From Meghimatium bilineatum (taxonomy: Eukaryota > Mollusca > Gastropoda > Stylommatophora > Philomycidae): a DNA stretch of 64,000 nucleotides. Position 1 is the first letter of the stretch. Each line of letters starts with the position of its first letter. The position numbers and the translations under genes were made by a program. Location of the stretch: assembly GCA_034231615.1 (NCBI GenBank), contig CM067299.1:16942555-17006554 (forward strand). The letters run 5' to 3'. A model generated the notes under the pieces. It was not told the DNA's origin. It did no database searches and was given only the letters and a program-made list of their open reading frames with translations. Shown piece after piece: positions 45,985-57,004 of the stretch.

Positions 45985-46560
45985 TTGATATTCTTCTTCT
46001 GTGTATGTTCTTAAACTTCTGCAGGTCAGCAGGATGTAGTCACAAAACAGAATTCGATGTGTTATAGTTTACAACTTGGCTGTGATATCTGCACCTTCTG
46101 CCTAATACATCCGACTCCCGCATGGCTTTGGATCGCTTTGACCCACTATATTCTCAACCAGGTGCTCACAAACACCTTGGTCCTATCATAGCGACATGTG
46201 GTGCTCATGTCATGTAAGTTAAACAGTGCTCGTGAGCACTAACAATCATGAATTCCCTCTACACCTCAAACTTTGTCATAGGAACCAGAAACAAATAGTG
46301 TTACTATCCAAAATTATGGGAAAAAGGAAGGGGTCAGGGTGTGACGAAGGTTATATGTTCAAAAATATAAATAAGTATTTATTTCCTATTATATGTTATG
46401 ATGCTCGCACACTCAGCATAACATGTGGTCCGTGCTCACAACCTGACAAGGTTGAGACTTCCTGCTCTATGGGATGAAACAGCCAACTATCTCCCCAAAC
46501 TCCTCCTTAGTGGCCTCTTAAAACATACATGGCACACTATAGTGTCGCTATTTTCCATTC
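45985..46560 (+). repeat. Dispersed repeat family A, split copy
   Basis: 45985-46200 matches the 41285-41450 copy (tcttaaacttctgcaggtca; tgtgttatagtttacaact). 46440-46560 matches its end (cctccttagtggcctcttaa). About 240 bp of unrelated sequence, partly duplicating the family, lies between. Confidence 0.5.
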
Positions 46561-46601
46561 CAATTCCCAACAACACATGAGTGGGTATGTTGATATGAAG
46601 C

Positions 46602-46800
46602 AGTGCTTCTCAACATGGGCCGTATGTATCAATAAACCAGTTTTGACCAAGGGGAAAATGAATCAACAATTGAAAATTGGGAACTCATCTGGGAGTGTGG
46701 CCACAAAAATTAAACTGGACAATATTTAACATACATAGGAAAATCAATAGTAAATCATAAATGGCTGGAAAAAGAAATGGTGAATAATAAATACAATACA
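46602..46800. mobile_element. hAT-like MITE, one clear end
   Basis: Begins cagtgcttctcaacatgggc, a classic hAT inverted-repeat end. The second end is not recognisable. Confidence 0.4.
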
Positions 46801-46829
46801 AGCATGAAAACTTAAAATTTTTTGACTGA

Positions 46830-47253
46830 AATTGTCCCTTTTTTCTCTATATAATTACCACCAACATTGATGCACTTTTTGTTCCTTATTTCTAAAAATT
46901 ATTTCTAACTACATTGATGCACTTATTGTCCCATTTTTGTCTCCATATATTTCCACCAACATTTATGCACTTATCCCATCAATTTATCAGTCTGGGAATA
47001 CTTGCAGAATAAAAATCTTTTGTCTGAATTTTCATTCACATTTTCACATCATATCAACCTCTATGATATTCATGAACTGTTTACCACCAAGGTTAGTTTT
47101 GAGGGAACCTAAAAAGGTGGAAATTGCTTGGGGATAGATCAGCACTATTAGATGTTCCCATAGTTTCCAAAGCATTTGGGCAATGCTGTCTTGGGTTAAT
47201 CGTGCCGTATCTGGTGTGGCTAAGTCATGGTGGAACTGTACTCCTCTGGTCAA
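46830..47253 (-). mobile_element. mariner-like (SETMAR-type) transposase C-terminus, degraded
   Basis: The minus strand encodes FHHDLATPDTARLTQDSIAQ then STFLGSLKTNLGGKQF. This corresponds to the mariner H-D-N-A-P-x-H-T-A and L-F-x-S-L-K-x-x-L-x-G-K blocks; the catalytic Asn and His are altered. A degraded C-terminal part with W-D-K-C-I-x-x-x-G-x-Y-x-E-K continues to about 46830. It lies about 300 bp from exon 5. Confidence 0.78.
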
Positions 47254-47554
47254 CAGGCCTGAACGTTTTCTTTGAATTGTATCAAATGCATCAATAGAAC
47301 TTTGCAGTATGATATTGTATTCACATGGTCCATTTTCTTTCGAAAATTGGTTATCATTCCATGATAATAGGTGAGCATATCATTTCCTGATGGTTCAACT
47401 TTAAATTTCTTGAAAGTGGGTGAAGAAGAACGCGTCCATATCATTGAAGTATGTTTTGATTCAGATTGATACCAATGCCAATCATTAAAGAAAATGTATG
47501 CAAAGAGCAATAATAGTAAAACAATAACAAAAAAATGAATGAGAACACACTCAC

Positions 47555-48355
47555 ATGGTCTTATCTTGATCTGAGGGGCTACGATGTTAGGAGATGAGTA
47601 ACTGTAGCTTATTGGAGAAGGTGCTCGTCGCAGTAGCTTCGGGCTGGAGGTAGGAGAGCGAGCGGGTGAGGTTGTGATACGACCTGGAGAGGATGCTCGT
47701 TTCTGTGTTCCAGGAAGTAAAGGGGATGGAATTCTTACAGGGGATGACAATGGCCGTGGCTTGATGATACGAATTGGGCTGCTGCTTGGAGATAGAGCAA
47801 GAGCATCCAAAGTGTATGAGGTTTCTGTGACTCTGTTTGGTGTTGAAGGTCGTTTTGGGCTTCCTGATGAGCTTCCATTAAGTTTACTGGTTTTTAAACC
47901 AAGGGCTAGCACCGGTACCCGTTTTGGACTACCACAAGGAGACACGATGGGTGAAACACGGGGTGAACCTGGAGTTCTAGGTGTTCCAGGTGTAAGAGTG
48001 TCTGAACTTATAGCTGAGGTAATTGTTCGTGGGCTGGACGGGGAGGCTAATGAGTCGAAGGAAGCTGACCCAGCAACAGAGGAAATCATGGAAGGTGGCA
48101 GGAGTCTGTTGTCATCTGTACTGTCTAAATTATCTGAGCTAGATTCATCATCAAGAAAGTCTCTGAGAATTATACCCGTAGAGTATGTTGGTGATACCAA
48201 CTCCTGTCGTGTGATGGATGGGATGTCTGGTATATCCTGGTCATTCAAAGTTTCAAATGAGGCTATAGGAGCCAGTAGCCTCTGTTTCGATGGTTGTAAA
48301 AGAGTTGTAATCTCAGATATGCTGTCATTACTGTCTAGTGATTCTCCACGTTCCA
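47555..48355 (-). CDS. RASGRF: RASGRF exon 5: large Ser/Pro-rich disordered linker exon
   Basis: This 801-nt exon (267 codons, phase 1 to phase 1) has acceptor ttctcttag and donor gtgagt. The first half is acidic (DDESSSDNLDSTDDNR). The second half is basic and Ser/Pro-rich, with 22 Ser-Pro or Thr-Pro dipeptides. About seven fit S/T-P-x-K/R, the proline-directed kinase consensus, for example SPKR twice, TPNR, SPIR, SPVR, SPGR and SPAR. The position matches the linker between the REM start and the REM closing helices in vertebrate RASGRF, where CDK5 phosphorylation is reported. As a multiple-of-three symmetric exon it can be skipped without changing frame. The opposite strand also shows a 247-codon open frame, most likely a by-product of biased codons. 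Confidence 0.88.
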
Positions 48356-48681
48356 CTAAGAGAAAGAATATATATATATGGTACCAATATGTTACTCATT
48401 TTGAGACAGCTTTGTGATGTTAAAAAAAAAGAAATTTTGATAAGAAGAATAAGTTATTACAAAACAATAATTAAAACGTGAGTTTCAAATTGAATGAAAT
48501 TGTACTTGAAAATTGAGTGCTTAAATAATTATAATTTATATAAGAAATTTAATTTCTCTCCTCTTAATATCTACTTTTATTTCTCTTATCTCTCCATTGC
48601 TTTCCTCCTCTTACCTTCAGGCTTGAAATGACTTTAGTAAATCAACCTGCTCTATCTATATTTTTTATTCTTTATTTAGAT

Positions 48682-48892
48682 CAGTGGTAGGAACAATATG
48701 TCCCACAAAGCCCTTTTTTATGGCCCACCTACTGATATAAAAGTACTATATGAGTTTTCGATAAAACTAGAAAAATAGACCTAATACTCTGAGCTCCATG
48801 GACTAAAAAAAGGCTTTTGGACCCATATCACATAAAAAAGCTCAATCAGGCTCACCTACTCATGAAGGTTGCTCACATGATTCTGATTTAGA
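48682..48892. mobile_element. hAT-like MITE, degraded
   Basis: Starts cagtggtaggaacaatatgt and ends gaaggttgctcacatgattctg, resembling inverted hAT-type ends. No coding capacity. Confidence 0.42.
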
Positions 48893-48929
48893 TCAACAAA
48901 AATTAGGAGTAATTCCTTATTTTATTCAT

Positions 48930-49635
48930 GTGTAAAGTTTAGATAATATCAAGAAAACAGAAGTAATGGTTATTTCAAAGAAAGAAAATAACACACCTTG
49001 CAAGATCATAGTGAATGATATAGTATTAAAACAGGTCCACCAATTCAAATATCTAGGTACAATTATAACAGCAGATGGAAGAAGTTCAACAGAAATAAGA
49101 TGCAGAATAGGACAGGCAAAAACAACATTCAGAAAAATGAAAAATATACTGTGTAATATGACCTTGTCATTAGAGGTGAGAAAGAGAGTTCTGCAGTGTT
49201 ATATAATCCCTATACTAACATATGGGTGCGAGTCTTGGACAATAAACAAACTGGAAAGTGGGAGATTGGAGGCAACGGAGATGTGGTTCTACAGAAGAAT
49301 GCTGAGAATACCATGGACTGCCAGAAAAACTAATGTAGAGGTGTTAAAAGAGTTAAATGCGAAACGGACCTTAATCAACAATATAAGAAAAAGGCAATCT
49401 TCTTTTTTTGGCCACTTCATGAGACAGGCAGGTTTAGAGAACATAATCACAACAGGCAAGATTGAAGGCACCAGAGACAGAGGGCGACAACGTGAGAAAA
49501 TATTAGACAGTTTGACAACCTGGCACGGCAAAGAAACAACAACGACTTTGATACATAATACTGTGGACAGAGAGCTGTGGAGAGCCATGACCGCCTACGC
49601 CACCCGGCATGGCACCTGATGATGATGATGAAAGT
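48930..49635 (+). mobile_element. 5'-truncated LINE ORF2 C-terminal half, nearly intact frame
   Basis: A 217-codon open frame starts inside the RT (MVISKKENNTPCKIIVN) and covers HQFKYLGTIITADGRSS, YGCESWTINKLESGR, EMWFYRRMLRIPWTARKTN and SFFGHFMRQAGLENI to GRQREK and the terminal YATRHGT. It ends with a (GAT)n tail. The uninterrupted frame suggests a recent insertion. The same family is at 11466-13495 and, decayed, at 57920-58460. Confidence 0.85.
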
Positions 49636-50220
49636 TTAGAAGGATAGATGTTAGTATCAGATGTTTTTTTCATATCCAGACAACTTCATCTCTTTTGGGT
49701 TTTCAGTATTTTGAAATAAAATAATCTTACACACAGAGAATGCCTATTGTAATGGGACATGCTACTCCTAATAGATTGTCCACAGACATTAAGATATTTT
49801 CACCTCGAAGATTGACCTTATTTAGGGTGCATCATCTTAGCCATTGGAACATAGGCCACACCAATCAATCGAGCCCTTAGGCCTTTTGGAGTGCTTACAC
49901 AGCCTTGAGTGCATAGGCCACAGAGAAGGATTTACCAGTTGTCTTTATCCTTGAATATGTTCTCAGCATCATTCTATGTGATTCCTATTGCTGTGAAGAT
50001 ATTCATGTCTCTCTTCTCTGTGTGCTCCTATGTCTTCATTATTTCCCTTTTTCCCTGTGGGTTTTGAATCATTGATCTTTTAGCTATATCTTTTACTGGT
50101 TTTCTGAGCTTCTTTTCTGTCCAATCAATTTCCACTTTCTCTCCTCAATCTCAGACAGATTGCTTGCAGTTGCCTCTTCCAGGAATAGTAGTTATTAAGT
50201 GTGGTAACTGGGTATCGGCA
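49636..50220. other. Intron with unresolved repeat
   Basis: No recognisable coding motif. The ccattggaacataggccaca-type segment looks repetitive, but I see no second copy in the window. Confidence 0.3.
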
Positions 50221-50224
50221 CCAA

Positions 50225-51135
50225 TGGTTATTAGCCATGGTCTGCCATAGGAATCGCCTTATCTTCTGTGATTTTCAATGTATACACAGTACATATCACT
50301 AGCAATCAAATCACAGGCGCTGGCAGAACGATGTGGTGCGCCAATGACATCCTGGTGTATAGCCAGGGCAGAAATCAAGAAGTCTGAGTTTCAGGGAACA
50401 TGTTGACCACGTTATCATAAGGGCAGGCAAAGGCTTTGCAGCAATAAAAATGATGGCTGCTGCACAGTGTGAACAGAGTTGTTATTTCTTTGTATCAGGG
50501 TTTGGTGGTGGCTGTGGTGGAATATGCACTAGCAATTCTGACTCTTAGTCAAACTCAGATCGAAAGACTGGATTGCCTTTGCTGTAACTACGAGTAGCAT
50601 GACCATGGAGATATGGTGGTGACCAGGGCACTTGAGTGGGTAGGCATGCAGAAGGTAACATAGGTCTGCATCTTGAATGACTCTATGAGCATGATTAGGA
50701 AGGTACAAATGGGTCTCGTTCGCGAACAGTGGATTGAGAAAGGCAAGGCTAAAATTGGTTAAATTTACTTTCGTGCTGGGTATGTGGGTGTTCAAGGCAA
50801 TGAAAGAGCAGATCAAATGGCATCATGCACGATTGTGGCACTGGGTGATGGAGTAATAGATCGAGCTGACATTTTGAACTCCTTAAGAGATACAGCACGC
50901 GAGAGTGAGGCTAGTGGATGATGATTCCTTTTTAATGGTCAGGATTAAAGATCAGGGTTTGAAATGCTGTGTTGCTAGAAGTGAACATTTTCGAAGGCAC
51001 AGAAGAATGATGGTCACCCAGCATAGGACCAGTATTGTCAGCAGAAGTGTAATCGCGGATACACTCAGCAACTATGGACATGTCTAGTTTCCAGTGATGA
51101 TGATCCGACGACTAACTAACTAACTAACAATCTTC
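50225..51135 (+). mobile_element. Jockey/I-like LINE, RT end plus RNase H end, degraded
   Basis: The nucleotide sequence parallels the minus-strand element at 20575-21935 (for example gctggcagaacgatg; catcctggtgtatag) and extends further into the thumb (gttatcataagggcaggcaa) and RNase H end. The terminal frame MVRIKDQGLKCCVARSE then RRHRRMMVTQHR leads to the gatgatgatccgacgactaa end and (ctaa)n tail. Many stops. Confidence 0.7.
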
Positions 51136-51688
51136 CAGGAAACATCATTTCATATTTTCGATAGATATAGTGTGACCAATAATGTGGTACCCTTACAATT
51201 CCTGATGGTCTACATCTATTTATTAATAGATAAGTGGATATCGGGTACGATTTTCATTTAATCTATCCATATCTAAAATAACCAATCAGTAGAGACAATC
51301 CTATGATACCATTCTTATATTACCAAATCAGCTAATTTAACACTTTTTAAAGAGAGAAAATTCAGAGACTAAGTGGAAGAAGCTGAATACATGGTAATTG
51401 AAAAATGTAAAGTGTCAAAGAAAGCAGAGAAAATGTTGATGGTTAAAAAGTGAGAAAAGGCTATAGAATTGGAGGAGGGTGAAAAATTTAAAAGTAAAAA
51501 TTAAAATGACAAAGGAAAAAGAATTTAAGATTAAAGTAACAATTGAAAAGTAATAAAAAAACCTGAAACATAGAAAGTGCAAAAGGATAAATAATGAAAA
51601 TTAGAAAAAACATTATAGAGAAATGAAAAAGTACAAAGTGAAAGCAAGTTGAAAATAGCAGATAACTGTAGGATTATAGAACACATAC
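51136..51688. other. AT- and AG-rich intron next to exon 4 donor
   Basis: Purine-rich at 51350-51660. No element identified. Confidence 0.4.
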
Positions 51689-51936
51689 GTCTTTGCGTGA
51701 GCGTGACAGGATGATGTTGCTGTAATAACCCCCTTGGTTCTGTACTAAAAGATGTCCTAGGGCTACTTGTACTGCTGCTAGTATCATCCTCTTCCTGTTT
51801 GGCACCCCCAGAACTAATCCGTCGGAGTTTTTCTGCCTGAGGTTTAATCACATATCGAGCATCCACCTCGGGAGGCTCACCCGTAAACTCAGAGAGCATG
51901 CTAACTTCTTCAACTGTTCCTCTCACTTCACCTTGG
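51689..51936 (-). CDS. RASGRF: RASGRF exon 4: post-REM linker with possible PKA site
   Basis: This 248-nt exon runs from acceptor aaataag to donor gtatgt and encodes about 82 residues starting QGEVRGTVEEVSMLSEFTGE and ending PVTLTQR. I find no folded domain. The segment EKLRRISSGG contains a textbook R-R-x-S basophilic (PKA-type) consensus, followed by an acidic and Ser/Thr-rich run. Vertebrate RASGRF linkers are known to be phosphorylated; that this site is used is inference. The exon ends in phase 1, which fits exon 5 and, if exon 5 is skipped, exon 6 as well. Exon status rests on ORF length, splice sites and phase rather than on strong homology. Confidence 0.8.
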
Positions 51937-52269
51937 CTTATTTCAGAAAAAACACAAGAAAGATAAATACATAACCAAAATGAAATTCCTAATTAACCAT
52001 ACAACATACAAATAACTGTCAAAGAACACATATTTTTCAAAATATTTCTTAAATATAGTTCTCATTTTACAAAGTACAAAAATAAAAAACAGGACTTTTT
52101 TCCTTAATCTAAGCTCACAAAATCACATTTGGACTTTTCCTTTAATGTAGGTTGTTAATTTACAATTTGGCTTTCCCCTTAATTTAAGAACACTAAATTT
52201 GATTATGTCTTTTTGCTTCATTGCAATGCTCCAAAATTACACTAAAGTTTCCCTCAAATACACATTCCC

Positions 52270-53780
52270 ACTACTACACTGTTCAAAAAAATGAATGTAA
52301 GATTATTGCAACGCTAATGGACACCAAATTAAAACGTGTACCAAAATTTTATTTTACGGAATTAATGTTTCAACCTCGGCATGAAGAACCTTTCAGACTT
52401 TAACAATGAAATGATGTTTATTAAATTTGGTTTGGACTTTTTATCCTTTGCAATTGAGGTCTCTGTTTCAGTAAGGTGTATGGCATACTCTGATCTCTAT
52501 CAGAGAATGACATCTCCTTGGCATGGATCCGATTAGCCGTTGAATCTGTTGTGGGATAGCTGCTCACTCTTTCCGCAGTACATTAGACAAATGATAGAGA
52601 TTGACTGGAGCCACATCTCGCTGGTGGAGTTATATATCAAGTTAATCCCATGAATGTTCTATGGGGTTATGGCTGGCCACAGAATTGTTTGGACATTGTT
52701 GTCAGCGAGGAATTGGTGGTGAGTTGTGCCACATGAGGTGGAGTGCTATCCTGCTGAAATGTTTACCCTCATGCAGACAAAATTGGAAGGACACGAAGAC
52801 AAACAATATCAGTGACGTATCGTTCGGCACTCATGCATCCTTCAATTCAATTTGCACCAGGTCACTTCTTCCCATGAGTTTGATCGCGCCCCCCCTCTCC
52901 CCCAAATCAGTACACCTCCACCACCATGTGGAGAAGTCTCATCAACAATGTTCTGGGTGTAGCACACTGCCACTGCAGTAAACTCTTCCTGGTATATCAT
53001 GTTGATGGGGCACAAAAATGATTAATCACTAAATCAAACCCTCTCCAGTCCTTCCTAACGGTCCATTAACGATGCTGGTTTGCCCACTGCAGTTGGTTCT
53101 AGCGATGTCGGTCTGTAAGAACAGGACCTCTATAGGATCTTCTAACCCAATTAACATTTTTGTACAGCTGGTTCCTGATAATTTGATCTGAAATTTGACA
53201 AGCTGCTGACATTGAGTGGACTGTGGAGGACACAGATGCAAAACAGTCCTGAGGTATCGCAGCTGTATGAAAAGGTCTTTGGCAGGAGTTGAATCTGGGT
53301 CTTCCACTGCGCAGCCGGTCTGCCACTGAGCCAGTTTGTTGAAATCACCTCCAAAGGCAACTAATTGTGCTTCTAACTACATTCAACTGTCTAGCCATTA
53401 CACGTTGTGATTGTCCAGTCTGTAAGTATCCAATGATGATGTATCATTGTTCTGTAGTGAGATGTGCCATACTTGTGCATTGAATTTTCAACTGAATTTA
53501 TGTGAGGACAAGCAATCTTTTATACACATTCAATAATATGGTCAGAGAGTTTTGTGTTCATGAAGGATTCTCATGAACATATGAATTATTGACATAAATG
53601 TTTTTACCCTGACCTCTTTCATGACCTCATGAATCATAAGTGAATACAATTCAGGTAACCACGAGAAATTAAGGACCAGGTGGACACGGGTGATAGGTTG
53701 AATGATATCCAATCAGCAAACATCTTTTATAAAAGTAACTCCCAAAAATTTGCAATTCTTTTTTTTTAACAGCACAAATT
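52270..53780 (-). mobile_element. Tc1-like DNA transposon remnant
   Basis: The minus strand gives, with several stops and shifts, QRVMARQLNVVRSTIS (paired-like DNA-binding helix), TGSVADRLRSGRPR (the G-R-P-R AT-hook-like motif) and IIRNQLYKNVN-RRSYRGP. A decayed catalytic part follows, with FQQDSTPPH and SPDLNPI-like remnants. The outer ends cactgttcaaaaaaatgaatg and the reverse complement of the 53745-53776 sequence (gctgttaaaaaaaaagaatt) look like degraded inverted repeats. The transposase is dead. Confidence 0.78.
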
Positions 53781-54244
53781 ACATTTTGGCAGCTCTCTTA
53801 TATATAAGCCCATTAATTTACATTTATAATAGGTAGAACTGCAAAATAAAGTATGATTCAAAAGGCAAAAAATGTAAAATGATAGGGTAATGAAGCTTTT
53901 GAAAATCAATGGAATAAAGGTGTTTCTGTTGAAATGTCAATTTATGTGTTTTCCAGTGTGCTTACAGTGTTTCACAAAATTTCTATACCCTGGGATTTTT
54001 ATTAACATTTAAGCTTTACCGTGAATGTAAGTTTATTAACTCCTTATCTTTGGAGAGTCATTAAAATGGCCAGTTAAGCTGACCCCTTCCGCTGGTAAGA
54101 CTTTAAAATCTATATTTTTATAGTTACTTCTAAATACAATTCGGTAGAAAACCCTGATATTAAGTGTAAATTTACCTGTATACAATTATGATAAATTATT
54201 TTTCACCTTCAAATTTACTCTTTAAAAAAAGTAACATTTCTTAC
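53781..54244. other. Intron next to exon 3 donor
   Basis: AT-rich. Nothing seen. Confidence 0.4.
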
Positions 54245-54462
54245 GGTGCAGCCACAGAATTGAGACTAGTGTTGATATTGCTAGAACTATCTTGACTTGC
54301 TCCTCCCTCATGGTTCTTGTACACTTTCTTGAGAGCATCTAAAAGAATGTGTCCAGTAGTAAATACTCTGTAGGTCAGGAGGAAGGTGTTGAGGAAATCA
54401 ATACTAAGGAACCTCAGATCGGTTAACCGGTCAAGCAGCCGTTCCACACTTGCATGTCGTAT
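54245..54462 (-). CDS. RASGRF: RASGRF exon 3: REM (RasGEF_N) domain, first helices
   Basis: This 218-nt exon lies between acceptor tattttag and donor gtaaga. It begins [20 protein letters not shown] and continues through [18 protein letters not shown] to a Ser/Asn-rich tail after VYKNHEGG. The core is the most diagnostic REM stretch of RASGRF. In the family the REM domain packs against the CDC25 helical hairpin and stabilises it. The exon ends in phase 2, and the next exon supplies the third base of a proline codon. Where vertebrates carry a RSLELFFATS-type extension, this protein has a low-complexity tail. Confidence 0.95.
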
Positions 54463-54684
54463 CTAAAATATCAGAGAAATATCAATTGCATGAGGAGAAG
54501 ACAAATATTTTAAAATTAAAATACAAACACTCCACATGCAGAAAGTCTGACTATTTACCTATCAGACCAATATGCTAATATAGTGAGGCTTTCATTTTGT
54601 AGAAGCTTTACAGTATTTCATCTGTACAATTAAATTTCTCTTTGTGATGCAATATTCAGAGAACCCAGAATTGTATATTAAGCT

Positions 54685-54698
54685 GGGGGGGGGGGGGG
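54685..54698 (+). repeat. 14-base poly-G tract
   Basis: Uninterrupted G run in the intron between exons 2 and 3. It lies about 220 bp from the exon 3 acceptor. Nothing else is visible in 54700-55240 beyond AT-rich intron. Confidence 0.8.
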
Positions 54699-55239
54699 AC
54701 CAGATGAGCTTCAGCCCTGATCATGGTCTTAGCTACCACCGTGTGTGTGGTACCCCAGATCTAAACAGGTGGTACATGAGATGTGTTGAAAAGCAACTAT
54801 GTGCAGGAAGTGATATTTCCAGGAAAATCTCAGCCATGCATAATTGGAGATTTTTGGATTGCGGAGAATGCATATTTCACTGCCCCAACATCCCAGTCAC
54901 CATGGCCGGAAGATGGGTCACTATGGACACCTCTTACAGGAAGGGATGTTTGCGAGGAGAACTCTCATAACTCCATCTAAGTTGTGAAAAAGGAGAAAAC
55001 TCACAAAATGCCTAGAATTTATCCCCTATGAGTAGCAGACTGCTTCTCAAAGCATTACACAATGCTGAGACTTTTGGTCTTCTGGGTATGAAATGAAGCT
55101 CTAGAGAAATCACTCCATGTAAAAGATAAGAGCTGCATTACTCGTAATTTCTGGGTATCAAAACAACAACAGTAATATAAAAACTATAAGACAGTTCTAT
55201 TATCTAATTAATTATAAAGGTATGTCCCATCGCAGCAAC

Positions 55240-55545
55240 CTGTCATTGGGGATGAAGATAACTCTTCATGTATTGGCTTTTTCAAGGAACAGCTGAGTGT
55301 AGAAGGAGATGAGGCAGACAAAGAAAATCCTGGATTGACAATGTCAAGGAACGGTCTGGGCATGATTTTCCTACACATCTTCAAATGACTGAGGACAGAG
55401 ATATTTGGGGGGCTTTTTATGTCTCTAGTGAGGTACCCCTACAACCCTGATGGGTTATAGGTCTCAGTATTTCCATTCTATGGACCAAATTCTGCTACAA
55501 GAACCAGTGCGAGTTTGAGAATGAACACGGAAGAAAAACGATCTA
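55240..55545 (+). mobile_element. LINE C-terminus followed by family A repeat
   Basis: Plus-strand remnants RRRQRKSWIDNVKERSGHDF and then TEDRDIWGAF, with a 3' end tgatgggttata, form the C-terminus of a LINE. At 55480-55540 the family A motif attctgctacaagaaccag and gagtttgagaatgaa follows directly. Confidence 0.6.
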
Positions 55546-56125
55546 ATCTCACTTTCTCCTTTGTTTATGTATGATTCCTGATCTTTCCATGCAACAGATT
55601 ATTGGTATCTTGTTCCCATGATTCCATGTCAATATCAGCATCACAAATATCCTATTTTCATACCATCCATAAACCCCTAACCAATCAGGGTCTTAAGGAT
55701 ACTACATTGGATACATCAGCCCACAGAGACTTACAGAGACCTCCACCGATCTCTAACTTCAGTGATGCAGATTAGTGAGGAAAAGTCTTGACATGTCGTC
55801 TTGGAATTTATTTGACCATGATTTTCTTTCCCTCCTCTCAGATTCTTCCACCATCAAGTGTTTCCTGCAAGATCATTTTTAACAATTTCATCATACATGC
55901 CCAAACCATGCAAGTTTTCATCATTTCACTAGTTTAAGAAATGATTCTTGTGAACCTGTATGCATCTCTAACTTATTTCTGTCCACATCTGACTTGTATT
56001 CTCTATAGAAAATTCAAGAAACCATCTGTAACATTTGTATTCAAAAGCCTGAATTTATTTCCCACATCAACAGTGAATGTCCAACTCTCACAACATTCTT
56101 TTCTTTGTTTTTGATTTATATCTCT
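55546..56125. other. Intron, unresolved
   Basis: No motif recognised. Possible remote antisense LINE sequence, but not supportable. Confidence 0.3.
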
Positions 56126-56129
56126 TTAT

Positions 56130-56260
56130 GGCTCAAAGTGTCAGAGGTAGAAGAGTTCTGTGGTGATAGCCTTTTTGTGTGCTTCATATATTTTCTGTTC
56201 ATTGACTCTTTTATTGCTGTAATCCATCTTTAGCATGATCTGCTCCTTGATTTGTATATA
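56130..56260 (-). mobile_element. LINE C-terminal fragment
   Basis: Minus-strand KMDYSNKRVNEQKIYEAHKK continues into the 3' end ggtagaagagttctgtgg (plus orientation) shared with 15015-15060. Confidence 0.5.
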
Positions 56261-56497
56261 TCGTGTCTGTACAGTAGGACTAATGCTTTTTAGGAGCACT
56301 GTGTGATGATAGTCTGGAAGAATATGAAAACCACTGATGTCACACAGGACCACAGTCCTGCCCAAGCAATCATTGGTGCTGAAGTCTGAGATACATACTG
56401 GGAGGTACACCAGCAACCATGGTATCATACAACACAACTAGATAACATGTCTTCACAACAACAACAAAACAAGACATATGATCCTACTATCAGGTAC

Positions 56498-56573
56498 CTG
56501 GGGCACTTTGCAAGAATTGAGTGTTCTGCTAAATTTAATATCAACATCATCACGAAAAAGCTTTGGATCAGAC
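56498..56573 (-). CDS. RASGRF: RASGRF exon 2: start of REM domain
   Basis: This 76-nt exon runs from acceptor atttcag to donor gtacct. It completes the split Arg codon and encodes SDPKLFRDDVDIKFSRTL followed by NSCKVPQ. The DVDI-FSRTLNSCKVPQ block is nearly invariant in RASGRF1/2, where it immediately precedes the REM (RasGEF_N) helices. It ends in phase 0 after CAG, matching the phase-0 start of the next exon. The identification is very secure for so short an exon. Confidence 0.92.
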
Positions 56574-57004
56574 CTGAAATAAAAGTAATTCATGTTTTAC
56601 TGGGGAAGTAGCACATTGCAGTACCATCAGGTTTATTTATCATTTAAGGTCAGAAAAGTGCATTCATATTCATTTGAATAAATTTGATGAAAGTAAATTT
56701 ACTAATTCATTGCACACATTTTTAATGAAATGTGTAAATGTTATGGGAAAAATTGAAATGATCTTTTATTTGTTTGTGGCATGAATTATACAAGATATAA
56801 TTTCTTTTCATTGTTGGTTATTAGCTGACATTACTGCATTCTGGGCAAACCCATAGGTACTTGGTCTTCAACAGCAGATGATGAAGGGTATCCATGTTCA
56901 TAGTTCCTGGTTAATCACACTGCTCACTCTACCATTCATGCTCCTGATCCTACCTTTGTCACATGTATTACCAAATGCGCCCAATTGGTAAATAAGTATG
57001 TCTT

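Noticed and set aside
47044-47253. SETMAR-like host gene
   Set aside because: Only a C-terminal transposase fragment with altered catalytic residues; no SET domain sequence nearby.
47674-48417. 247-codon plus-strand open frame opposite RASGRF exon 5
   Set aside because: It is antisense to a Ser/Pro-rich exon whose codon bias removes stops on the other strand. The minus-strand frame has splice sites and matching phases; the plus frame has none that I can see.
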